A DNA stretch of 64,000 nt from the NCBI GenBank assembly GCA_019752635.1, contig JAIELX010000081.1, positions 35,507 through 99,506 on the forward strand, read 5' to 3'. Below are positions 35,365 through 45,213 of this stretch, piece after piece. Made by a program: the position numbers and the translations under genes. The stretch is from Candidatus Obscuribacterales bacterium (GTDB lineage Bacteria > Cyanobacteriota > Vampirovibrionia > Obscuribacterales > Obscuribacteraceae). The number at the start of each line of letters is the position of its first letter. The first letter of the stretch is position 1. The notes beneath the pieces are model-generated. The model was given only the letters and a program-made list of their open reading frames with translations. It was not told the DNA's origin and ran no database searches.

Positions 35365-36312
35365 ATGGAGAGCATGGAACGCGGCAGCACTGGCTCCGAA
35401 ATCGACGACGCGACAGCGGCTCAAAGCGCTTCATGCAAGCTCATTAGCGAGTTTCTTGAAACGAAGTTCTCGACGCTGGATGCGAATGTAGACGAGTTTG
35501 TCTCCGACTCCGAACTAACCCAATTCGCACTGAACAAACAGACTTCAAACACCGACTATAAGATAGCACTGGCGACCAGAGATCTCGCTACCACGCTGGA
35601 AGGCTTGCACTGGGAGTTCAGCGGAATCACGCGCCCGGGATTCAGCATTGCCGACGTTCGCAGGTTCGCGAAAATTACCAATGATGCGCCAGATGATCAT
35701 CTTGCCCGCTCGGCGCACTATGCGATGCTGAAAAATGAGAAGGACGCGGATCGCTTTTTCCAGCTGGTAAAAGATTTCCGACCACAAATTGATTCTGATG
35801 GAGACGGACGCTTCAGCCTCACGGAACTGGATACATTTGCCAAGAACGCGGAAAACAGAACTGACGCACGAGCAGCAACCGAGTTCCTGCTGAAACGCTC
35901 GGCGGAAATTACAAGACTGGGCAGCAGCCATAGCACGGCAATACTACACAGCAACATCTTTCGTACCGACCCTAGCCCCGGCGGTATTAGTGAGAGACAC
36001 CTGCTCAACATGCAGCTACTGCGAATGGATGCAAAAGAGTTCACCGATGCCATGAAACAGTGCCGCACCGCAGAAAGAAAAGGCGGCACGCTCCTGGCTG
36101 CACTCTCGACGATTGGAGCCGCGGTCTGTTTGTGGCAGAGCCGTATGAGCGGAGGCCTCGGCCGCGTCGGGTTCCTGGCAGGAACGGCACTGGGAGCAGG
36201 AGTCGCAATCTGGTCGGCAGGTCATGTTGCGGTAGATCACTGCCAACCCTTAGTCCGTGACTATTTAGACCAACGTCAACGAGTGAACAGTTGGAAGTAT
36301 TTCAGCAGTTAG
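35365..36312 (+). CDS. EF-hand protein with C-terminal membrane hairpin
   Basis: A 315-residue protein. One canonical EF-hand loop is seen near residues 139-150 (DSDGDGRFSLTE) and a degenerate one near 40 (LDANVDEFVSDSEL), so it probably binds calcium. Two hydrophobic helices near the C-terminus (LLAALSTIGAAVCLW and GFLAGTALGAGVAIW) would form a membrane hairpin. The middle is helical without known domain. ATG 35365 or 35374 may be the start; the ribosome site is ambiguous. A further EF-hand-like protein is at 60193-60963. Calcium sensing at the membrane is an inference. Confidence 0.7.
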   Translation: MESMERGSTGSEIDDATAAQSASCKLISEFLETKFSTLDANVDEFVSDSELTQFALNKQTSNTDYKIALATRDLATTLEGLHWEFSGITRPGFSIADVRRFAKITNDAPDDHLARSAHYAMLKNEKDADRFFQLVKDFRPQIDSDGDGRFSLTELDTFAKNAENRTDARAATEFLLKRSAEITRLGSSHSTAILHSNIFRTDPSPGGISERHLLNMQLLRMDAKEFTDAMKQCRTAERKGGTLLAALSTIGAAVCLWQSRMSGGLGRVGFLAGTALGAGVAIWSAGHVAVDHCQPLVRDYLDQRQRVNSWKYFSS

Positions 36313-36408
36313 ATGTTACACCGTCAGCTCTTCTCGCCGATAATGCAGAAGTGGGTTCCAACAAAGTGGCGAGCAAAAATTCTGCGCATCTTGAACGTAG
36401 TTTTTTAA

Positions 36409-37638
36409 TCAACGCCCCCGACGCGCCGCCTCGAACTCAGCGCGAATTCTCGCGGCCGCATCCATAGGTTGAGCAGCCGGGGTCCCGCCCGCGCTCCCGG
36501 TTGCGGCTCCCGCGCCCGTGCCACCTCCGCCTCGGGAACCGGTGGCTGCAGTCCCAGCTAGTTTGCCAACGCCAATCGGACGATTCTGAATTCCACCACC
36601 ACCACCGGTAGGATTACGAGCATTGGCATTTTGATAGGCCTGCTTCTCGGCGTTATAGCGCGCCTCATAGTTTCTGCGAGCTGTCAGCGCCGCTTCTTGT
36701 TCTTTTCGATCTGCCTGCTTGCGCATTTCGCGTTGATACTCGGCTCTGGCAGTCTCGCTCATATTCGCTTGCCGCTGCGCCTCCTGTTTGCGCTCATATG
36801 CCGCAGCTTCTGCTCTGTTCGCTTCCTGCTTCGTATCATAGGCCCGTGCATCAGCCTTGTTTTGCTCCTGGCGCGCATAATATTGGTTGTCGGCCCGCCG
36901 GTTCTCCATTTTTTGGTCGTAGGCTCTGCCGTCCGCTTTATTTTGGTCCTGACGCGCGTCATACTTGCGAGCATCGGCCTTGTTCTGCTCTTGCCTTGCA
37001 TTGTATTGATTGTCGGCTCGGCGTTGTTCCATTTTCTGATCATAGGCACGCGCATCCGCTTTCTGTTGCTCCGTCCTTTGATCATAAGCGCGAGCTTCCG
37101 CCTTCCGTGCTTGCGTGCGATTTTCATATGATCGTGCGTCTGCCCGCTGTTGAGCAGAAAGCGCCTCGGCCTTCTGAGCTTGAGTTTTGTTCTCATACGC
37201 TCGCGCTTCGGCACGCTGTTGCTGCATACGCGCTTCGTAAGAGGCTGCGTCCTTCTGCCCTTGCAGCCTTGCATTGTAGGCATTCATTTCATACTTTTGC
37301 GATTCGATCTTTTGATTGTAAGCGCGCTGCTCGGCTTGTCGCTGTGCAGCCATGGCGGCCTGCTTTGCGTTTTCTTGTGCCGCAGTTTGCCGGCGCGTTT
37401 CTTCCATGCGAGATTGCTGCCGTTGGGTCTCGCGCAGATACTCCTGGCGCCGCTGCTCCTTCATCTGTTCCTGGTATCTATTTTCTTGCCTTGCCATTTC
37501 GCGGTTGTACTCGTAGCGGTCGGCGGCATACTTTTCCGCTTGCTTGGTGTAGTAGTCGCGATCTTGCGCGGTGGCACTCAAGCAGCAAACGACAACGGTA
37601 AGTAGAGAAAGACTCAAAGAGACCAGGACATTTCGCAT
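36409..37638 (-). CDS. exported helical repeat protein (K-A-D-A-x-x-Y repeats)
   Basis: A 409-residue exported protein: signal peptide LVSLSLSLLTVVVCCLSATA, then about 280 residues of continuous charged helix built of 12-15-residue repeats of the form K/R-A-D/E-A-x-x-Y-D/E-x-K/R-x-E-Q-x, for example KADARAYDQKMEQRR and KADARKYDARQDQN. The repeats are tightly matched in places (ADNQYNARQEQN and ADNQYYARQEQN), a sign of recent duplication. The tail is glycine-rich and ends in a basic helix. Such proteins may bridge the envelope or line it. AAGGTGAT lies 4 bases before ATG 37638. Function unknown. Confidence 0.78.
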   Translation of the reverse strand: MRNVLVSLSLSLLTVVVCCLSATAQDRDYYTKQAEKYAADRYEYNREMARQENRYQEQMKEQRRQEYLRETQRQQSRMEETRRQTAAQENAKQAAMAAQRQAEQRAYNQKIESQKYEMNAYNARLQGQKDAASYEARMQQQRAEARAYENKTQAQKAEALSAQQRADARSYENRTQARKAEARAYDQRTEQQKADARAYDQKMEQRRADNQYNARQEQNKADARKYDARQDQNKADGRAYDQKMENRRADNQYYARQEQNKADARAYDTKQEANRAEAAAYERKQEAQRQANMSETARAEYQREMRKQADRKEQEAALTARRNYEARYNAEKQAYQNANARNPTGGGGGIQNRPIGVGKLAGTAATGSRGGGGTGAGAATGSAGGTPAAQPMDAAARIRAEFEAARRGR

Positions 37639-37768
37639 TAGATCACCTTGCTGCCATGGAAGCCCGGAAAACGGCGGTTAACATGATATACCCGCCATTG
37701 GTGCAATGCGTCGCCGGCACAAGTTAATTAGCGGCGAACACGAAATACCATCGCGGAGAACCCGTTTA

Positions 37769-38992
37769 TTAGCGCGAGAAGGTAGGACGCGCCGCCTGTT
37801 CGGATGCCCCCGGTCCGAAATCAGGTCGGGTGCGCTCCTTTTGCTTTTTCTGTACTAACGCTTGCAATGCCAACTTCAGGTCCTCATCCAGAGGCAACCG
37901 CTGACAAACCAGATACATTTCAGCTATCGCTTCATCTATACGATTAGTGTCACGAAGGGAAAATGCAAGCGCTTTCTGATAGCGAATACTCTCCGGAACA
38001 AGATCACGAGCTTGCCGACACTCGCTGACGGCGAACTCCGGCTGCCCTGACTGCAAGTAAATATCGGCAAGGTTGATGTGAGCAATTGGATCGGAAGGCG
38101 CCAATGCCACAGAAATCCGGCCAAGACGCATCGCTTCGCTAAATTTCTTTTGCTTCCCGGCAACCCAGGCCAGGCTCAGATAGGCATCAGCGTATTTAGG
38201 ATCAAGTGCTATCGCCTTTCGCAACTGTTCTTCCGCTTCGCGAAATCGCTCAAGCGTACCCAGCGACTGACCATAGCGAAAATAAACGTAAGGATCACCG
38301 GGCGCGATGCGAATAGCCTCTTCGTACTCTGCAATGGAACGGTCAATCCGTCCGAGCGAAAGATACCACTGTCCCATTATCGTATGAGGTAACGGCAACG
38401 ATGAATCCATGGCTGCAACCTTGCTCGAGTCGGCAATAAGCCAATCAATTCCAGACACACGATCGCATTCGAGCAAGTACGACTGAGCCATTGCATCGTT
38501 TGGATTTAGCTTTAATGCCGTTTTATACGACTGACGCGCATCATGAATCTTCCCTCTTAGTCGAAGTGATTGAGCCAACATGAAATGGGCGCAAGCAGAG
38601 GTCGGCTCCAGATCGACGACCTTCTTGAACTCAGCAGTGGCCCCGGGAAAATCGAGCAGCACCATTAGCGTAGCACCCAGCATGTAATGACATTGCGCAT
38701 TCTCCGGCGACAGCTTTAACGCACTTTGGCACTCTATATAACTGTTGGTGTAATCGCCGCCATCAAAGTACCGAATCGCAGACTTAAGGTGCTCACCTGT
38801 AGCAGTCTGCGCCAAAACGCCATTCACTGAAATTCTCGGCGTTGCATCGGACAACCGACAGCAAGATAACTTCTTGGCACCACTATTGGTCGCCGAAGGT
38901 ACACTGACGTAATCGGCGCAGCGAGCAGTACGCACGCTGCCGGCCGCGAAAAGAACAATGATTGCTGCGCAAATGATCAACGATGCATTCAT
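37769..38992 (-). CDS. exported TPR protein
   Basis: A 407-residue protein with a signal peptide (LIICAAIIVLFAAGSVRTA) and about eight TPR repeats from residue 75 on, such as LDFPGATAEFKKVVDLEPTS, GRIDRSIAEYEEAIRIAPGD and RFREAEEQLRKAIALDPKYA. The pattern continues almost to the end, where a basic tail (KKQKERTRPDF) closes it. A periplasmic scaffold is likely. ATG 38992 is the start. It is divergent from the transglutaminase-like gene, 108 bases away. Confidence 0.87.
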   Translation of the reverse strand: MNASLIICAAIIVLFAAGSVRTARCADYVSVPSATNSGAKKLSCCRLSDATPRISVNGVLAQTATGEHLKSAIRYFDGGDYTNSYIECQSALKLSPENAQCHYMLGATLMVLLDFPGATAEFKKVVDLEPTSACAHFMLAQSLRLRGKIHDARQSYKTALKLNPNDAMAQSYLLECDRVSGIDWLIADSSKVAAMDSSLPLPHTIMGQWYLSLGRIDRSIAEYEEAIRIAPGDPYVYFRYGQSLGTLERFREAEEQLRKAIALDPKYADAYLSLAWVAGKQKKFSEAMRLGRISVALAPSDPIAHINLADIYLQSGQPEFAVSECRQARDLVPESIRYQKALAFSLRDTNRIDEAIAEMYLVCQRLPLDEDLKLALQALVQKKQKERTRPDFGPGASEQAARPTFSR

Positions 38993-39100
38993 GTTGCCAA
39001 CAGTATCACAAGAATCGCAGCTTACAAGGTTTTCGCTCTAAGATTCCCCGCGATCCTTACGCATAGCGTACAATCGCGATTGTGTCGGAGAGATTTCCTG

Positions 39101-40159
39101 TTGAGAACAATCGGTCTATTCTTGACTCTGTTGCTGACGGGCTGCTCCGCCCCGTCCGCAGGAGCTGAGCCGTTCCCTTACAAATCCTTTCATATGGAGC
39201 AGACCAGCGGCCGGGTTTTAAACGGTGTAATGAGCCTCAAGGTGGCCGGACCGAGCATCGCCGCACAGCAGTGGCTTTTGTATTTCCCTTGCCCGCCGGG
39301 CATGAATTCTCAAACGCTTGTGTCTTTTGCATCCGGGGATGCAAAGTTTCAGAAGGTGGTCGAGCTGAGTTCCGCAAAAAGAGAAGTTCTCCGCGCTCGA
39401 ATCCCGGTTACAAATTCAACTGGCATTAATCAAATTTCGGCACGCTGCAATTATCGAATTCGAATCATGGAACGAGGCATCGCCTCCGGTCCGGACGCAA
39501 ATGACAAGGCACTGGAAGTGCCGACACCGGCGGAACGTGTGCGTTATGTCTCACCCAGCACGTCCTATGACTTTCAGTCGCCTATATTCAAAACATGGTT
39601 GAACACCAACGCGCTTTTGAAGCAAGTCTCAGAACGTGATGTCGACTTCGCCTGGCGTGCATTCGCAACTATTCGCAAGCTGTACGAATACAAGTATGTG
39701 CAAGCTCAAAATCGCAGCGTATCGGCACTATGCCAGACAAATAGCACTGACTGCGGCGGGCTAAGCTTTCTATTTATCGCAACTTTAAGGGCCAACGGCG
39801 TACCGGCCAGAGCGTTAATCGGAAGGTGGCTCAAACCTGATGCCCAGCGAGCTGCAGCGGAGAATGAAGACGGGAAAACGCATGTAAAAGCCGAATTTCT
39901 CGCAAACAAGGTCGGTTGGGTTCCGGTTGATTTGTCGCAGGCTGTATCGAACAAAACTCAGGCACAATCTGAATACTTCGGAAAATGCAGCGCTGATTTT
40001 GTCACGCTGCACATTGATCCGGATATGGAAATGGACACGCTTTGGTTTGGCACCGAAAGTGTACCGTTTTTTCAGAGTCCACTATATTGGGTCTCAGGAA
40101 CGGGCTCTACGGGCGGTGCCATCGTAGAAACCGGCTGGCAAACAGGACCGGCAAAGTAA
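39101..40159 (+). CDS. transglutaminase-like lipoprotein
   Basis: A 352-residue lipoprotein: TIGLFLTLLLTGC gives the lipobox, followed by SAPSAGAEP. A transglutaminase-like (papain-fold) domain lies at about residues 180-300. Its triad would be the Cys in STDCGGLSFLFIATLRANG, the His in THVKAEFLA and the Asp in GWVPVDLSQA. Bacterial members often act as proteases or peptide-processing enzymes in the periplasm. TTG 39101 is chosen because GGAGAG ends 8 bases upstream and the signal then starts cleanly; TTG 39080 is an alternative. Directly after its stop lies a kinase remnant. Substrate unknown. Confidence 0.83.
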   Translation: MRTIGLFLTLLLTGCSAPSAGAEPFPYKSFHMEQTSGRVLNGVMSLKVAGPSIAAQQWLLYFPCPPGMNSQTLVSFASGDAKFQKVVELSSAKREVLRARIPVTNSTGINQISARCNYRIRIMERGIASGPDANDKALEVPTPAERVRYVSPSTSYDFQSPIFKTWLNTNALLKQVSERDVDFAWRAFATIRKLYEYKYVQAQNRSVSALCQTNSTDCGGLSFLFIATLRANGVPARALIGRWLKPDAQRAAAENEDGKTHVKAEFLANKVGWVPVDLSQAVSNKTQAQSEYFGKCSADFVTLHIDPDMEMDTLWFGTESVPFFQSPLYWVSGTGSTGGAIVETGWQTGPAK

Positions 40160-40363
40160 GCAAAACTGGTCGAAACTTCGTCGCGCATATTCGAGCGATT
40201 TCAGTCATCCAAGGATGAAGGTCGAAATGCTTCCGGCACCGGTTTAGGACTTCCCACAAGCAAAGCCATCATCGAGCAACATGGGGGAACGATCGGTTTT
40301 GACTCGGAAGAGAATAAAGGGTCGACTTTCTGGTTCTCGGTACCATGCGCCCCCACAGCGTAA
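40160..40363 (+). pseudogene. remnant of a histidine kinase ATPase domain
   Basis: The frame directly after the transglutaminase stop reads through the end of a histidine kinase: RIFERFQSSK, then SGTGLGLPTSKAIIEQHGG (the G2 box), then GSTFWFSVP and a stop at 40361. No start codon, HisKA, N box or G1 precedes it, so this is the last 65 or so codons of a lost gene. The sequence differs from the kinase at 32224-34089, so it came from another one. It is probably not made. Confidence 0.75.
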
Positions 40364-40566
40364 TCCACTTACACGCCTGCAATCTCATGCATAGATTCGC
40401 CCCGACGGTCCCGGACGCCCTAGTATGAATCAAACCACCGCTTCCACCCATGCTCACGCTTCCCTCACACCTGTTCCTTAGGATAGTAACAAAGGCGAAG
40501 CAGCGGCACTGGTATTAGATTCGGTTGCAAAAGTCTCGCCAGCGGCTCAAGACAGGAAGGGAAGAT
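40364..40566. other. intergenic region before the metal-efflux pair
   Basis: A 203-bp gap that should hold the promoter of the CzcB/CzcA-like genes. No metal-regulator operator or riboswitch is evident. Confidence 0.35.
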
Positions 40567-41943
40567 ATGCAGTCCCAGAATCAAATTCCCCCGGCAAGCG
40601 AGCCGAAGAGGCAATCAAAACGGCAGCGGACAGCAAGCTGGCTTACTACAATCGCCGTCATGATCACTGCCACAGTGCTAGTAAGTTCAATGTGGGCAAG
40701 ACTTCCCTCGCAGCAGCGGGTGGACAGCACCTCGTCTGTAGAGACTGAAAACAAACCAACAGCACCGCCGGAAGCATTGAACGCCGACGTCGCAGTAGTT
40801 GAAGTTTCCAATCAACCACCACTATCCAGATTCACCGTTACTGGAACCGTGGAACCCAATCGCAAAGCAGTTCAGCAAGTAACACCGCTGGTATCGGGCA
40901 GAGTGGAAGAAGTGCTTGCCTCAACGGGAGACAAGGTCGCAAAAGGAGACTTGCTAGTAGTGATGGATAGCCCTCAAGTGGCAGAGCTGCACGGCAAACT
41001 GCATGAGGCTGAAACCAGGGTAGCGCTTGCGAAGAACCAACTCGACAGAGCGCGCCAGGTGGCAAACCGCGTCAATCTACTCAAATCCAAAGCATCGCTG
41101 GACGAAGCAACCGCTACAGTTAAGCGCGATCAGTTGCTGGTAGCAGATGGCTTAGCCGCACGGAAGGACTTGCTTGCCTCCGAGGCTGAGCTGACAAAGG
41201 CCCGGGCCGAATACGATTTTCAAAAGGACATTTCACTCAATCGCGAAATCAATGAAGCCAGCGCCGAATTGAGCACTGCGGAAACGGAAGTCAAACACTT
41301 GCGTGACGGGCTGAAAGCACTCGACGCTATGGTGACCAAAGAGGGAGATGGAGTCGAGCACGATATTGCAAAAATTGAACTGCGAGCGCCAATCTCCGGC
41401 ACGGTCATCGAAAGATTCGTCAATCCCGGTTCGGGTGTCGACTTGTTCAAGCCCTTGCTTACAGTGGCCAACACGGCAAACGTTTGGGTAATCGCCAACG
41501 TGCCAGAAAAGCAAACGGAGTCTATCAAAGTCGGTGAAAGTGTTGTGGTGGATCTGGACGGAAAGTCATTAGCCGGAGAAGTCAAATACATAGACCCTCG
41601 ACTGGACGAAGAATCTAGAACATTGCAGGTTCGTATTGAGGTCAGGGGTCTTAAGAATCCCGTTCCTACCGGCTCTTTTGCTCAAATACAATTCCGCCGC
41701 ACTGAGGCCGATCCACGCGCCAAAGCGTTCATACCGGAAGCAGCAATCCAAACGGTGAACAACAGCAGCGTTGTCTTCGTCAAAAACAAGGTCGGCAACT
41801 TCGATATGCGAAAAATCGAAATCGGTCCGCGATGCTGCGATCGGATAGCCGTGTATCAGGGTCTGTCTACCGGAGAACTGATTGCCGACAACTCATTCAT
41901 ATTAAAGGCGCGCGCTCTCAAATCCGAATTCGGAGGCGAATGA
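40567..41943 (+). CDS. RND efflux membrane-fusion protein, CzcB-like
   Basis: A 458-residue periplasmic adaptor of a metal-efflux RND pump. One N-terminal TM helix (WLTTIAVMITATVLVSS) is followed by a lipoyl-like half (VTPLVSGRVEEVLASTGDKV), a long coiled-coil hairpin (about residues 130-265, with ETRVALAKNQLDRARQV), the returning lipoyl half (IELRAPISGTVIERFV) and beta-barrel domains (VWVIANVPEKQTESIKVGE). It would link the RND pump to an outer-membrane channel. ATG 40567 follows AGGAAGGGAAG. It overlaps the pump's first possible start by three bases; the two are one operon. Confidence 0.88.
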   Translation: MQSQNQIPPASEPKRQSKRQRTASWLTTIAVMITATVLVSSMWARLPSQQRVDSTSSVETENKPTAPPEALNADVAVVEVSNQPPLSRFTVTGTVEPNRKAVQQVTPLVSGRVEEVLASTGDKVAKGDLLVVMDSPQVAELHGKLHEAETRVALAKNQLDRARQVANRVNLLKSKASLDEATATVKRDQLLVADGLAARKDLLASEAELTKARAEYDFQKDISLNREINEASAELSTAETEVKHLRDGLKALDAMVTKEGDGVEHDIAKIELRAPISGTVIERFVNPGSGVDLFKPLLTVANTANVWVIANVPEKQTESIKVGESVVVDLDGKSLAGEVKYIDPRLDEESRTLQVRIEVRGLKNPVPTGSFAQIQFRRTEADPRAKAFIPEAAIQTVNNSSVVFVKNKVGNFDMRKIEIGPRCCDRIAVYQGLSTGELIADNSFILKARALKSEFGGE

Positions 41944-41945
41944 AC

Positions 41946-44900
41946 ATGATTGACGGACTGATCCGATTATCAATCAGACAGCGCTTTCTGGTATTAATCA
42001 GCGTTCTCATACTTATCGCTACCGGCGTTGCGGTAATGTTCAAATTACCTGTTGACGCAGTTCCCGACATAACCAACGTACAAGTGCAGGTGTTAACTTC
42101 GGCACGAACGCTTGCCCCTCTGGACGTTGAGCGGCAAGTCACGTTTCCGCTAGAGGTGGGGCTGAGGGGATTGCCAGGCGTCACTCAAGTTCGATCTATT
42201 AGCAAATTTGGTCTGTCAGTCATAACGGTGATATTCAACGACTCGGTTGATACCTACTTCGCCAGACAGCTTGTGCTCGAACGCCTATCTCAAGTCAAAG
42301 GACAAATCCCCGCTTCCGTCGGAACGCCTGAGCTTGGTCCCGTTTCCACCGGCTTGGGCGAGATTTATCAGTACGAACTCAAGTCGAAGAGTGGCAGCTC
42401 GAATCAAACTGACTTGAGAACAAATCAGGACTGGACCGTGAGACGTCAACTCCTTGGCGTTCCTGGCGTAGCGGACATCAATAGCTATGGCGGAAAGAAA
42501 AAGCAGTTTCAAGTCAGAATCGATCCGGCGAAGCTTTTGGCATACAAACTGAGTATCAGAGATGTGCTCAAGTCCGTTGAGGCAAACAACGAAAACGTCG
42601 GCGGTGCATTCATCGAACATCACGGCGAGCAATACGTATTGAGGGGGGAAGGATTAGCGCAAACGCCCCAACAGATTGGTGCAATCGTGATCAAAACGGC
42701 AAAAGACGGTACCCCCGTACTCGTCAGAGATGTCGCCAATGTTGTCACCGACGCCGAAGTACGCCAGGGCGCTGTAGTTTCCGACGGACAGGGCGAAACT
42801 GTCGCAGGAATTGTGATGATGCTAAAGGGGGAGAATACTAGATCAGTTGTCGAAAGTGTAAAAAGCAAAGTCGAGCAAGTGAAGAAAACCCTTCCGGCCG
42901 ATGTAGAGATGGTGCCGTTCTATGATCGTTCCGAGCTGATTGATCGCACCATTCACACAGTACAGTCTAACCTGGTTGAAGGCGCGGTACTTGTCGTTAT
43001 GGTACTGCTTCTGGTGCTCGGCAACTGGCGCGCGGCGATGCTCGTGGCTAGTGTAATTCCCCTTTCGATGCTATTCGCCGGCATCTGCATGAACACCTTT
43101 AAGGTCTCGGGAAACCTGATGAGCCTGGGAGCCCTGGACTTCGGATTGATCGTCGACGGCGCAGTTGTTATGGTGGAAAATGCCGTTAGGCGTCTGGGCG
43201 AGGCTAAGCGCAACGGCGCGCAAGAAGACCGCAAAACGATTATCCGGAACGCCTGCCTGGAAGTAGGTCGCCCTGTCGCTTTCGCCGTTGCAATCATAGC
43301 GATTGTTTACGTCCCTCTTTTGTGCCTCTCCGGCATCGAAGGGAAGTTATTTCACCCGATGGCACTGACCATTGTATTCGCTTTGATCGGCTCGCTGCTT
43401 CTGTCACTAACATACGTGCCGGCGATGCTCACACTGATATTGGGGCAGCCCGCAGTGGAGCAGCCGAGCGGCGCTGAGCGCTGGCTACACTCAATTTATC
43501 AAAAGGCGCTATCTCTAGTGGCAGACAACCGAGCTCAGACTTTCTGCATCGCAAGCACCCTAATCTTTCTTAGTCTGGCTACGTTCCCGATGCTGGGATC
43601 CGAATTCATTCCGCGTCTGGACGAAGGTGCACTTGCCATTCAAATGCAGCAGTTGCCCAGCGTATCACTAACTGAATCAATAGCAACTGCAACAGCCGCA
43701 GAGAGAGTCTTGAAATCGTTTCCCGAGGTGACAAAAGTTGTCTCCAAGATTGGACGAGCCGAAGTGGCAACAGATCCGATGGGTGTTGACACCGCCGACA
43801 TGTATGTCGGGCTGAAGCCGAACTCGCAATGGCCCGGTGGCGAGTCTCGAGACAACTTGGTAAACAAGCTCTCAAAAGCGCTGCAAGAAAAAGTACCTCA
43901 AGCCATGTTCAGCTTCTCACAACCAGTGGAGCTCAGAACAGCCGAGCTCATCGCGGGTGTGCGCTCAGATATAGCAATCAAAGTGTTCGGCGACAATCTC
44001 AATACCCTAAAGACAGTGTCCGACAAGGTCGGCAAGATTGTTCAGTCCGTGCCCGGCGCAACAGACGTCAAGGTAGAGCAAACAACAGGCGTTCCGCAGT
44101 TGATAGTAACCGCCGACAGAGAAGCAATCGCACGACGTGGTATCAATGTCGCTGACGTGAACGACGTTGTCGAATCCGTCGTGGCCGGCAAACCGGCAGG
44201 GCAAATCTATCAAGGCGACAAACGATTCGACCTGGTAGTGCGTTTGGATCCACGAACAAAAACGGATGAGAATTCTATCAAATCACTGCTTGTGTCTGCG
44301 ACCAACGACGCACAAATCCCCCTGACTAATGTTGCTTCAGTGCGACTTGAAGATGGTCCGGCTCAGATCTCACGCGAGGATGGACAGCGCCGAATGGTTA
44401 TAGAGTTAAACGTCAGAAACCGGGACATTGGCACTTTCGTCAAAGATGCACAAGCGAAAATAGAGCGCGAGCTTAAGCTGCCCGAAGGCTACTACATTAC
44501 TTGGGGCGGTCAATTCGAGAACCTGCAACGAGCTGGTCAGACACTGGAAATTGTGGTGCCGACAGCACTGGTGCTTATCTTCTGCCTGCTGTTTCTAACT
44601 TTCGGCTCGGTGCGGCAAGCACTGTTGATCTTTAGCGGAATTCCATTTGCAATGGTCGGCGGCGTACTCGCCCTGGCGCTGCGAGGCATGCCTTTCTCCA
44701 TTTCCGCCGGGGTAGGTCTCATTGCACTGTCCGGAGTCGCGGTGCTCAATGGTGTGGTGATGGTAAGCTATATCAATTCCCTGCGATCGAAAATGACGAC
44801 TGAATCCGCCGCAGTTACCGGCGCGCTCACACGCTTGCGTCCCGTACTGATGACCGCCATGGTCGCGAGTCTGGGATTTGCACCAATGGCGTTCTCCACT

Positions 44901-45083
44901 TCCGTCGGCGCGGAAGTTCAGCGTCCATTAGCTACAGTCGTTATTGGAGGCTTGATGACATCCAGCCTCCTCACGCTCCTTCTGCTTCCGAATTTGTATG
45001 TCTGGTTCGAAAACGCCGGACACTTTTCGCGCAGAAATCAGGCAAACGAGAAAGAGAATCTCGTCATCGGGTTCACCAACTAG
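41946..45083 (+). CDS. heavy-metal RND efflux pump, CzcA type
   Basis: A 1045-residue inner-membrane pump with the RND plan: 12 TM helices and two large periplasmic loops. The TM4 motif LDFGLIVDGAVVMVEN is the DFG-x3-DGA-x3-VEN signature of the divalent-cation HME-RND group (Co, Zn, Cd, Ni), unlike the monovalent Cu/Ag group. The metal is therefore probably divalent, driven by the proton gradient. GGAGG (41932-41936) lies 9 bases before ATG 41946, which gives the usual family start MIDGLIRLSIRQRF; ATG 41940 is too close to that site. An outer-membrane factor (CzcC/TolC) is not in the window. Confidence 0.93.
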   Translation: MIDGLIRLSIRQRFLVLISVLILIATGVAVMFKLPVDAVPDITNVQVQVLTSARTLAPLDVERQVTFPLEVGLRGLPGVTQVRSISKFGLSVITVIFNDSVDTYFARQLVLERLSQVKGQIPASVGTPELGPVSTGLGEIYQYELKSKSGSSNQTDLRTNQDWTVRRQLLGVPGVADINSYGGKKKQFQVRIDPAKLLAYKLSIRDVLKSVEANNENVGGAFIEHHGEQYVLRGEGLAQTPQQIGAIVIKTAKDGTPVLVRDVANVVTDAEVRQGAVVSDGQGETVAGIVMMLKGENTRSVVESVKSKVEQVKKTLPADVEMVPFYDRSELIDRTIHTVQSNLVEGAVLVVMVLLLVLGNWRAAMLVASVIPLSMLFAGICMNTFKVSGNLMSLGALDFGLIVDGAVVMVENAVRRLGEAKRNGAQEDRKTIIRNACLEVGRPVAFAVAIIAIVYVPLLCLSGIEGKLFHPMALTIVFALIGSLLLSLTYVPAMLTLILGQPAVEQPSGAERWLHSIYQKALSLVADNRAQTFCIASTLIFLSLATFPMLGSEFIPRLDEGALAIQMQQLPSVSLTESIATATAAERVLKSFPEVTKVVSKIGRAEVATDPMGVDTADMYVGLKPNSQWPGGESRDNLVNKLSKALQEKVPQAMFSFSQPVELRTAELIAGVRSDIAIKVFGDNLNTLKTVSDKVGKIVQSVPGATDVKVEQTTGVPQLIVTADREAIARRGINVADVNDVVESVVAGKPAGQIYQGDKRFDLVVRLDPRTKTDENSIKSLLVSATNDAQIPLTNVASVRLEDGPAQISREDGQRRMVIELNVRNRDIGTFVKDAQAKIERELKLPEGYYITWGGQFENLQRAGQTLEIVVPTALVLIFCLLFLTFGSVRQALLIFSGIPFAMVGGVLALALRGMPFSISAGVGLIALSGVAVLNGVVMVSYINSLRSKMTTESAAVTGALTRLRPVLMTAMVASLGFAPMAFSTSVGAEVQRPLATVVIGGLMTSSLLTLLLLPNLYVWFENAGHFSRRNQANEKENLVIGFTN

Positions 45084-45213
45084 CGACCGCCCCTGGCGCT
45101 GACTCCGTTGGATTTCTTTGCTGTCGATCCGCGCAGCTGGTCCAAGGCCGTAATGCCCACGCCGCAATCAGCACAAAAAGCCGGTCCGGTTCTGAAAATT
45201 GAAGATTGACGCC

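Noticed and set aside
36631..37131. Hydrophobic 166-residue plus-strand ORF
   Set aside because: It is the antisense of the charged helical repeat gene; Lys/Glu-rich codons read backwards give Leu/Phe-rich sequence.
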